12,858 nucleotides of DNA from Eubacteriales Family XIII. Incertae Sedis bacterium. Its GTDB lineage: Bacteria; Bacillota; Clostridia; Peptostreptococcales; Anaerovoracaceae. Of the stretch, positions 8,043 to 12,858 are shown one piece after another. Below the pieces are notes generated by a model. It did no database searches, was not told the origin of the DNA, and worked only from the letters and a program-made list of their open reading frames with translations. Position 1 is the first letter of the stretch; each line of letters opens with the position of its first letter. The position numbers and the translations under genes are program-made. The stretch lies in contig JAISGB010000004.1 in the NCBI GenBank assembly GCA_031263335.1, positions 1 to 12,858 on the forward strand, in the 5' to 3' direction.

Positions 8043-8137
8043 CTCACATCCTCCATTTTCATAACTCTGCTCTCCGTTTTATCGATCTTTTCTTCCATTC
8101 CGCCTCCATTCTTCCTCCCTTATTCCCGATATTCCGC

Positions 8138-9088
8138 TCACTCAATTTCTTTATATCTGCAACACGCGACGAAATGTCCGGGCGAGCATTCTTCGAGTGT
8201 TTGCATTTGGGAACATTCCTCCGCGGCGTACCGGCATCGAGCCATGAAACGGCAACCGGGTTCCGGATTGATCGGGGACGTGATCTCGCCGTGCAAAAGG
8301 ATGCGCTTGGTTTTGTTATGGATATCCGGAACAGGTATCGCGGAAAGCAACGCCTTGGTATACGGGTGCCGCGTGTCGCGGAACAGCTCATCCGCAGACG
8401 CTTTTTCAACCATTTGCCCCAGATACATGACCATAATGTCGTCCGATATATATTTGACGATCGACAAGTCATGGGTGACAAACATATAAGCAAGTCCGCG
8501 TTCTTCCTGCAAATCCAACATCAGATTGATGATCTGCGCCTGAATGGAAACATCCAACGCCGATACCGGCTCATCGCAAACGATGAATTTCGGAGTGAGA
8601 GAAAGGGCGCGGGCAATTCCGATTCGCTGGCGTCGTCCGCCGTCAAGCTCGTGGGGGTATGTATTCTCAAAGCGGGTGGCCAAGCCAACCGTATCCATCA
8701 GCATGCGCGTCTCCGCGATCATCGCGTCTTTGGACAAACGGCCTTGTATTTTCAGCGGTTCCATGATGGCTTCGCTGACCGACTTGCGCGGGTCAAGGGA
8801 GGAATACGGATCCTGAAAGATGATCTGCATTTCTTCACGCAGCCTGTGCATTTCACTTCTTCCGGGGTTCGTTATATCTTTGCCGTCAAAAAATATCCGC
8901 CCGTCCGTCGGATCCAACAGATGCAGTATCGTACGGCCCAATGTGGATTTGCCGCACCCGGATTCACCGACGACGCCCAACGTCTTCCCTTCTTCAAGAG
9001 AAAAGTTTATTCCGTCCACGGCATGAAGCATGCCGCCGTTTGTCTTGAAATATTTTTTCAGATCCCGTACTTCCAGTAATGTCGCCAT
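8138..9088 (-). CDS. Peptide/oligosaccharide-type ABC transporter ATPase, OppF/DppF-like
   Basis: A 316-residue cytoplasmic nucleotide-binding subunit that powers import together with the OppD-like partner. The start at ATG 9088 is chosen over the upstream open frame to 9196, because AAGGTGA lies five bases before it and the upstream stop is only one base away (translational coupling). Walker A is GESGCGKST (41-49), the Q-loop residue is Q92, Walker B ends in DE at 172-173 and the H-loop is H206. The ABC signature reads LDGGR (148-152) instead of LSGGQ; this variant recurs in some OppF-type proteins and the flanking RQRIGIARAL is normal. The C-terminal oligopeptide-transporter domain follows (HPYTKALLSAIP), with cysteines in the CRFMARC/EECSQ/ACC pattern that in some relatives bind an iron-sulfur cluster; here that is only an inference. 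Confidence 0.93.
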   Translation of the reverse strand: MATLLEVRDLKKYFKTNGGMLHAVDGINFSLEEGKTLGVVGESGCGKSTLGRTILHLLDPTDGRIFFDGKDITNPGRSEMHRLREEMQIIFQDPYSSLDPRKSVSEAIMEPLKIQGRLSKDAMIAETRMLMDTVGLATRFENTYPHELDGGRRQRIGIARALSLTPKFIVCDEPVSALDVSIQAQIINLMLDLQEERGLAYMFVTHDLSIVKYISDDIMVMYLGQMVEKASADELFRDTRHPYTKALLSAIPVPDIHNKTKRILLHGEITSPINPEPGCRFMARCRYAAEECSQMQTLEECSPGHFVACCRYKEIE

Positions 9089-9089
9089 C

Positions 9090-10076
9090 TCAATCACCTT
9101 GTGCGAAAAAACATTTGACGGTATGCCCGGACGCAATTTCGACTTCCCCGGGGGATGATGTTGAACAGCACGCCCGCGCGCGGGGACAGCGGTCATAAAA
9201 CCAACAGCCTTCGGGCAAATTCGTCGGGTCGGGCATCAGCCCCTTGATCGGCTTCAGCCGATTCTCGGTTGCGTCAAGCTTTGGCAGAGACCCGAACAAA
9301 CCCAACGTATAGGGGTGGTTTGCGCGGTCAAAGATATCCTCCGCCGTACCGCGCTCCACGATTTCCCCGGCGTACACAACGGCCACGCTGTCACAAAATT
9401 CCGAAACGACGCCCAAATCATGCGTGATCAAGACGACCGACGTTTCAAACTTCTCCCGCAACGATTGCATCATCTCCAACACCTGTGCTTGGATCGTCAC
9501 ATCGAGCGCCGTAGTGGGTTCATCCGCAAGCAACAACCCCGGATTGCAAGCGAGCGCCATCGCAATCACCACGCGCTGTTTCATTCCGCCGGAAAATTGG
9601 TGCGGGAAATCCTTGAACCGGCCCATCGGTATGCCCACCGTCTCCAACATGTCGCAAGCGCGCTTATTCGCCTCGACATGGGAGATGCTGTTATGCTGTT
9701 TGATTGTCTCGGCAATTTGAAAACCGACCGTCTCGATCGGGTTTAACGCCGTCATCGGATCCTGAAATATCATGGCGATTTTGTTTCCGCGGATCTTTCG
9801 CATCTCCCGTTCCGAAAGCTTTAAAAGATCGGCGCCGTCGCAAAAGATTTCCCCGGAGATGATCTTCGCCGGCGGCACGGGGAGTATGCGCAGGATGCTT
9901 CGCGCGATCGATGTTTTCCCGGCGCCCGTCTCGCCCACCAGACCGATGGTCTCCCCTTTCTTGATCGTGAGATCAATATGGTTGACGGCATAAATCACCG
10001 CCTCGTCGGTGTGGTATTCCACCGCCAAATCCCGTATTTCCAACAAGTTTTCCCGTTCCGGTCGGTTGTTTTCCAT
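9090..10076 (-). CDS. Peptide/oligosaccharide-type ABC transporter ATPase, OppD/DppD-like
   Basis: A 328-residue nucleotide-binding subunit, partner of the OppF-like ATPase. Walker A is GETGAGKTS (48-56), the Q-loop residue is Q105, the signature is FSGGMKQR (161-168), Walker B is LLLADE (181-186), the D-loop is at 190-192 and the H-loop is H219, so the site is canonical. The C-terminal domain has HPYTLGLFGSLP and a Cys cluster near the end (CWFYDRC, ACC, KCF) like OppD-family proteins. ATG 10076 is preceded by GAGG at seven bases. Nine bases separate it from the permease gene upstream, and its stop is one base before the start of the OppF-like gene. Confidence 0.94.
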   Translation of the reverse strand: MENNRPERENLLEIRDLAVEYHTDEAVIYAVNHIDLTIKKGETIGLVGETGAGKTSIARSILRILPVPPAKIISGEIFCDGADLLKLSEREMRKIRGNKIAMIFQDPMTALNPIETVGFQIAETIKQHNSISHVEANKRACDMLETVGIPMGRFKDFPHQFSGGMKQRVVIAMALACNPGLLLADEPTTALDVTIQAQVLEMMQSLREKFETSVVLITHDLGVVSEFCDSVAVVYAGEIVERGTAEDIFDRANHPYTLGLFGSLPKLDATENRLKPIKGLMPDPTNLPEGCWFYDRCPRARACCSTSSPGEVEIASGHTVKCFFAQGD

Positions 10077-10085
10077 TTGATGGCC

Positions 10086-10955
10086 TCAGTTCTTGAGGCG
10101 CGGATCCAACGCGTCGCGAAGTCCGTCGCCAAGCAAATTGCAGGCTAAAACGCTGAGCATAACGCATACGCCGGGATACAACGCCAACGTCGGGTGTTCA
10201 CGCATGACGTTCCGCCCTTCGGCTATCATCGTACCCCATTCGGGCGTCGGCGGCTGTACGCCCAAGCCCACGAAGCTGAGCAGAGAACCCGCCAGGATGC
10301 AGGAACCGACGCCCATCGTGATCTCAACGATCAAGGGCGCCATGGAATTCGGAACCACATGCCGGAGTATAATCCGGGCATTGCCGGCGTTAACCGCCCT
10401 TGCCGACTCGATGAATTCCTTGTCGCGGACGGTAAGTACCGACGCGCGCATAAGCCTCGCATAGCCGGGTACGCTGCAGACGCCCAACGCAATGATGGCG
10501 TTTTGCAGACTCGGACCCAAAATCGCGGCGAGCGTAATACACAGAAGCAACATGGGGATGGACTGGTAAATATCCAGAAAGCGCATACAAATGTTGTCCG
10601 TCCAACCGCCGAAATATCCGGCGGTCGCGCCGATCGCAATGCCTATCGTCGCCGCAATCGCGACGGCAATCGTTCCCATTTGGAGTGAGGCCCTTGCGCC
10701 GATGATGAGCCGGCTCAACAGGTCGCGCCCCAGTTTATCCGTGCCGAGCAAATGGTCGGGACTCGCGGCCGCGTAAGACGCCTTGGAATCCTGCATGGAG
10801 TAGGAGTAAGGCGCCAACAGCGGGGCGGCTATCGCAATGATGATAAGCAGGATCAACACGACCAACCCGGCAACGGCCAGCTTGTTCCTTTTGAGCCGAC
10901 GCCACAGGTCTTTAAGCTTCGATTTTTTGCGGGTCTTCTTCAATTTGGTTGCCAA
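10086..10955 (-). CDS. ABC transporter permease, OppC/DppC-like
   Basis: A 289-residue inner-membrane subunit forming half of the transport channel. A Lys/Arg-rich N-terminus leads into the first membrane helix (26-45). The hallmark HLLGTDKLGRDLLSRL lies at 68-83, followed by further helices (about 93-117, 132-147, 150-160, 205-235, 256-275). The EAA coupling loop (180-203) reads E-S-A-R-A...AG...P and docks on the ATPase. The start is TTG 10955; no ATG is available before the first helix, and TTG 10943 is an alternative. Its first 44 bases overlap the 3' end of the upstream permease gene, pointing to coupled translation from a weak initiation site. Confidence 0.93.
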   Translation of the reverse strand: MATKLKKTRKKSKLKDLWRRLKRNKLAVAGLVVLILLIIIAIAAPLLAPYSYSMQDSKASYAAASPDHLLGTDKLGRDLLSRLIIGARASLQMGTIAVAIAATIGIAIGATAGYFGGWTDNICMRFLDIYQSIPMLLLCITLAAILGPSLQNAIIALGVCSVPGYARLMRASVLTVRDKEFIESARAVNAGNARIILRHVVPNSMAPLIVEITMGVGSCILAGSLLSFVGLGVQPPTPEWGTMIAEGRNVMREHPTLALYPGVCVMLSVLACNLLGDGLRDALDPRLKN

Positions 10956-11904
10956 CCTTTCGTTTCTTGTTATTTTTGCGGCCGGACTGGGCGCGAATCC
11001 GCGGATCGACTATCGCAAACACCACATCGACGATCAGAATAACCAATGAAAACATGATGGAGAGAATGAATACGCTGCCCTGTATAACCGGATAATCCCG
11101 ACCGGTAAGCCCCGCTATCGTGTATTGGCCCAGACCGGGTATTCCGAAGATAACCTCTGTGATCAGCGCGCCGCCGATCAACAGCCCGAACATGTTTCCG
11201 ATGACCATGATTACGGGGATCAAGGCGTTTTTAAGCGCGTGACGGTAGATGACCTTTTGGTGCGGAAGGCCCTTCGCCTTCGCGGTCACGATGTAATCCT
11301 GACGGACCACTTCAAGCATATTGGAGCGCGTTTGCCGGGCAATGGTGGCCACAAAGCCAAGCGATGTCGCAACAATGGGCAAGATCCAACTCTGCCACGT
11401 ATCGATTCCCGACAGCGGCAACCATCGCAATTCAACCCCGAAAAATCGTACGAGCAACAGCGCAAACCAAAAGACCGGCATGGAAACGAAAAACAACGAG
11501 ATAAACATCGCGCCGTTGTCCTTCCATGTATTATGGTGCGTCGCCGCGTAAACGCCCAAGGGAATGCCCAAAAGTACGGAGACGCCCAGACTGACGCCGA
11601 CGAGCAACAGCGTATAAGGGATACGCATCATCATCTCTTCAAAGACCGGCCGCTTCGTCATAAACGAGGTGCCAAAGTCGCCATGCAAGATCTGCCCCAA
11701 GAAATGTACGAAACGTACAAGGATAGGGTCGTCAAGCCCCAGTTGCGCGCGAAGCTCCGCGATCCTTTCGGGCGTCGCCTGCGTGCCGAGCAACATTTTG
11801 GCCGGATCGCCCGGAGTGATTTCCAATAACAACAATACGATAAATGAGAGGCCGAGCACAATGGGTATCAACAGAAGGAGTCGCTTTACAATATATTTGG
11901 CCAT
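10912..11904 (-). CDS. ABC transporter permease, OppB/DppB/GsiC-like
   Basis: A 330-residue inner-membrane subunit, first gene of the seven-gene unit. The N-terminal helix (9-27) is followed by TPGDPA (30-35) and the family motif GDFGTSF (75-81). Further helices are at about 98-120, 132-157, 173-190, 230-255 and 275-298. The EAA loop (203-230) is DYIVTAKAKG...HALKNALIP, and DPRIR at 300-304 closes the conserved part. A Lys-rich tail then overlaps the next gene. The start ATG 11904 is preceded by TTGAGGT (SD-like) at about nine bases. Together with the OppC-like permease it forms the heterodimeric channel. No other start or frameshift is needed. Confidence 0.94.
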   Translation of the reverse strand: MAKYIVKRLLLLIPIVLGLSFIVLLLLEITPGDPAKMLLGTQATPERIAELRAQLGLDDPILVRFVHFLGQILHGDFGTSFMTKRPVFEEMMMRIPYTLLLVGVSLGVSVLLGIPLGVYAATHHNTWKDNGAMFISLFFVSMPVFWFALLLVRFFGVELRWLPLSGIDTWQSWILPIVATSLGFVATIARQTRSNMLEVVRQDYIVTAKAKGLPHQKVIYRHALKNALIPVIMVIGNMFGLLIGGALITEVIFGIPGLGQYTIAGLTGRDYPVIQGSVFILSIMFSLVILIVDVVFAIVDPRIRAQSGRKNNKKRKVGNQIEEDPQKIEA

Positions 11905-11998
11905 CGTATGTCTACCTCAATTCAACAAAACCCCAAAAGAGCCCGAACGCCTGTGCGGACAACGCAATCTATGCCGGCGCGCCTCGCGAAACTTCATG

Positions 11999-12036
11999 AA
12001 AAAAAAGACGATACGCACACAGATATCCCGTGCATA
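11999..12036 (-). terminator. Possible terminator or attenuator in the leader of the transporter operon
   Basis: Read leftward, TATGCAC and GTGCGTA (12030-12036 and 12012-12018) form a 7-bp stem with one G-U pair and an 11-base loop. Five bases later eight consecutive T follow (complement of 11999-12006). It lies about 95 bases upstream of the first permease start. The gap between stem and T run makes it a weak terminator, so it may be an attenuator, the end of an unseen small RNA, or chance. Confidence 0.3.
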
Positions 12037-12118
12037 ACCGCCTATCATTCGATCCGGTATTGTTATTGAATTTGAGTTGAATCGGAAAACGCTTAAAGAG
12101 CGCTATGAAAAATGACGA

Positions 12119-12127
12119 CCCCCCCCC
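12119..12127. repeat. Homopolymer run of nine C
   Basis: Nine consecutive C occur in otherwise AT-rich intergenic sequence. It lies between ATGACG (12112-12117) and CATAAT (12132-12137) on the plus strand, at present with a 14-base spacer, too short for an active promoter. Run-length change would alter the spacer. It may instead be a sequencing or assembly uncertainty. Confidence 0.6.
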
Positions 12128-12230
12128 GTGACATAATATCCCATATGAGGAATTTGTTTCATGCTTCTTTTCCCGTTCTCCGTATGCGACGACTTCGATT
12201 TCAGCATGTTTTTTGAGGAAAACTACCCTC

Positions 12231-12443
12231 ATGTTGTTTAACAAACAAATTCTACATTATTTCATATGCGCCGTCAAGCAAATTATTAAGCGAATTATTA
12301 AAGCGACTGACCATGCGACTGACCATGCGACTGACCGAGGCGAAATCGACCCTGTCCTACGTTCCAGCACCTTATGGTTGACGCCGCCGCAGTTTACCGG
12401 CGCAAAACACGCAGGAACCCGACGATTCCGCAAAATATTGTAA
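12231..12443 (+). CDS. Doubtful 70-residue open frame with an ATDH repeat
   Basis: ATG 12231 lies ten bases after GAGGAA (12215-12220), and the frame runs to TAA at 12443. The product would begin MLFNKQILHYFI and contain KQIIKRIIK, then ATDHATDHATD from the tandem DNA repeat, and a basic C-terminus. I recognise no family. The repeat array lies in the middle of the frame and its 13-base units would shift the frame in alternate copies, which argues against coding selection. It ends about 30 bases before the tRNA promoter. Treat as hypothetical at best. Confidence 0.18.
   Translation: MLFNKQILHYFICAVKQIIKRIIKATDHATDHATDRGEIDPVLRSSTLWLTPPQFTGAKHAGTRRFRKIL
12281..12339. repeat. Tandem array of five 12-13-base units of two types
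   Basis: Two units of AATTATTAAGCG type (12281-12292 and the 13-base 12293-12305) are followed by units of ACTGACCATGCG type, twice exactly and then a diverged copy (to about 12339). All units end in or near GCG, so the array has a common period although the sequence switches half way. No protein or RNA is assigned to it. Confidence 0.65.
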
Positions 12444-12472
12444 AATTAAGATATAAATTCCATTAAAACCTC

Positions 12473-12501
12473 TTGACACGCCGGCGGAATGCGGTTATAA
12501 T
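12473..12501 (+). promoter_or_regulatory. Near-consensus promoter for tRNA-Leu
   Basis: A perfect TTGACA (12473-12478) and a perfect TATAAT (12496-12501) are separated by the optimal 17 bases. The 40 bases upstream (about 12431-12469) are strongly AT-rich, like an UP element that contacts RNA polymerase alpha subunits. Transcription would begin near 12508, leaving a leader of about 40 bases before the tRNA, consistent with high constitutive tRNA expression. Confidence 0.92.
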
Positions 12502-12548
12502 AATTTTGCTGTTTGACGTGTTCGGGTAACTGAGCCGGAAGCTAACGC

Positions 12549-12637
12549 GCCGGAGTGGCGGAATTGGCAGACGCATCGGACTTAAAATCCGGCGATCCGT
12601 AAGGGTCATACCGGTTCGACCCCGGTCTCCGGCACCA
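12549..12637 (+). tRNA. tRNA-Leu (anticodon UAA), CCA encoded
   Basis: An 89-base class II tRNA. The acceptor stem is GCCGGAG with CTCCGGC, the discriminator base is A and CCA is encoded (12635-12637). The anticodon loop CTTAAAA carries TAA, reading the leucine codon UUA. The long variable arm (ATCCGTAAGGGT) and the T loop TTCGACC fit tRNA-Leu. Its strong promoter is 48 bases upstream, and the 122-base repeat starts immediately after the CCA. Confidence 0.97.
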
Positions 12638-12759
12638 AACGCAGTCAGGCGCAAAAAAGACAAGCAAGACTTGCGCAGGATTTTTTGGGACTGACAAGGC
12701 GTGCGAATGAGGCGCAGCCGCCGCGTACTCAAGTACGCAAGGCAAGCCGATTGAGCAAC
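12638..12759. repeat. 122-base direct repeat, copy 1
   Basis: The unit starts on the base after the tRNA-Leu CCA and repeats in full, head-to-tail, at period 122. Internal symmetry includes GCGCAA (12649-12654) with TTGCGC (12671-12676), GTCAG (12644-12648) with CTGAC (12691-12695), A6 with T6, and GCGTACT-CA-AGTACGC (12723-12738). The stem GCGCAA/TTGCGC followed by AGGA and T6 (12681-12686) can act as the tRNA terminator. No gene is visible in it on either strand; the frames that cross it also read through the tRNA. Confidence 0.9.
12649..12686 (+). terminator. Possible tRNA-Leu terminator inside repeat copy 1
   Basis: The 6-bp stem GCGCAA/TTGCGC (loop of 16 bases with its own small GCAA/TTGC hairpin) is followed after four bases by T6. 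Twelve bases after the tRNA end is a suitable place for termination. The A6 run in the left part could instead pair with T6 in a longer hairpin, so the active fold is uncertain. Confidence 0.45.
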
Positions 12760-12858
12760 AACGCAGTCAGGCGCAAAAAAGACAAGCAAGACTTGCGCAG
12801 GATTTTTTGGGACTGACAAGGCGTGCGAATGAGGCGCAGCCGCCGCGTACTCAAGTAC
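12760..12858. repeat. 122-base direct repeat, copy 2, cut by the window end
   Basis: The visible 99 bases are identical to the first 99 bases of copy 1. The unit is interrupted inside the GCGTACT-CA-AGTACGC palindrome, so further copies may lie beyond the window. Perfect identity in non-coding DNA implies recent duplication or homogenisation. Confidence 0.9.

Larger units (their letters stand above)
11905..12548. other. Intergenic region without a convincing gene
   Basis: About 640 bases between the transporter operon (transcribed leftward) and tRNA-Leu (transcribed rightward). It holds a hairpin with T8 facing leftward (11999-12036), a C9 run (12119-12127), a 12-13-base tandem array (12281-12339), one doubtful small open frame, and the tRNA promoter. 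I found no clear sigma-70 promoter for the transporter operon in it, so that promoter may be weak, activator-dependent, or of another sigma type. Confidence 0.6.

Noticed and set aside
11969..12244. 91-residue minus-strand frame containing the C9 run
   Set aside because: TTG start without a Shine-Dalgarno site, crosses the hairpin with T8, and resembles no family.
12463..12819. 118-residue minus-strand frame near the right end
   Set aside because: It reads through tRNA-Leu, the tRNA promoter and both 122-base repeats; repeated peptide segments only reflect the DNA repeat.
12638..12858. CRISPR array
   Set aside because: The 122-base period has no alternation of repeat and variable spacer; copies are identical throughout and no cas genes are present.

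Overview
The window looks like a chromosomal stretch of a moderately GC-rich Gram-positive anaerobe, most likely a member of the Bacillota (Clostridia-like). The pointers are a class B sortase, strong Shine-Dalgarno sites, a Cys-anchored solute-binding lipoprotein, and a one-piece SWIM-SNF2 ATPase. This placement is inferred from gene types only.

Left part (1-4456): the 3' portion of a class B sortase gene is followed by a perfect 12-bp stem hairpin that can terminate transcription in both directions. A tRNA-Thr(CGU) gene on the minus strand runs into the same hairpin and has its own recognisable promoter. A large plus-strand gene follows: a 1098-residue SWIM zinc finger plus SNF2/HepA-type ATPase. 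Its true start is ATG 1160. The longer open frame from 854 is an artefact that runs over the tRNA.

Middle part (4478-11904): seven minus-strand genes are laid out as one compact unit. In transcription order they are an inner-membrane permease (OppB/DppB type), a second permease (OppC/DppC type, TTG start, overlapping the first), two ATPases (OppD- and OppF-like), a family-5 solute-binding lipoprotein, and two classical short-chain dehydrogenases (SDRs). The first five form a complete ABC importer for a peptide-like or other small organic solute. The two SDRs follow it, suggesting uptake and then redox conversion of the same compound. Between the lipoprotein and the first SDR sits a 17-bp perfect palindrome with a TATAAT hexamer across its centre. 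This looks like an operator-promoter that could let the dehydrogenases be switched separately. No regulator gene is in the window and the substrate cannot be read from sequence.

Right part (11905-12858): a 640-base stretch without a convincing gene holds several oddities: a hairpin with a T8 run facing the transporter operon, a run of nine C, and a tandem array of 12-13-base units. It ends in a near-consensus promoter for a tRNA-Leu(UAA) gene. Directly after the tRNA CCA, a 122-base direct repeat begins, rich in inverted repeats. A second identical copy follows head-to-tail and is cut by the window end.
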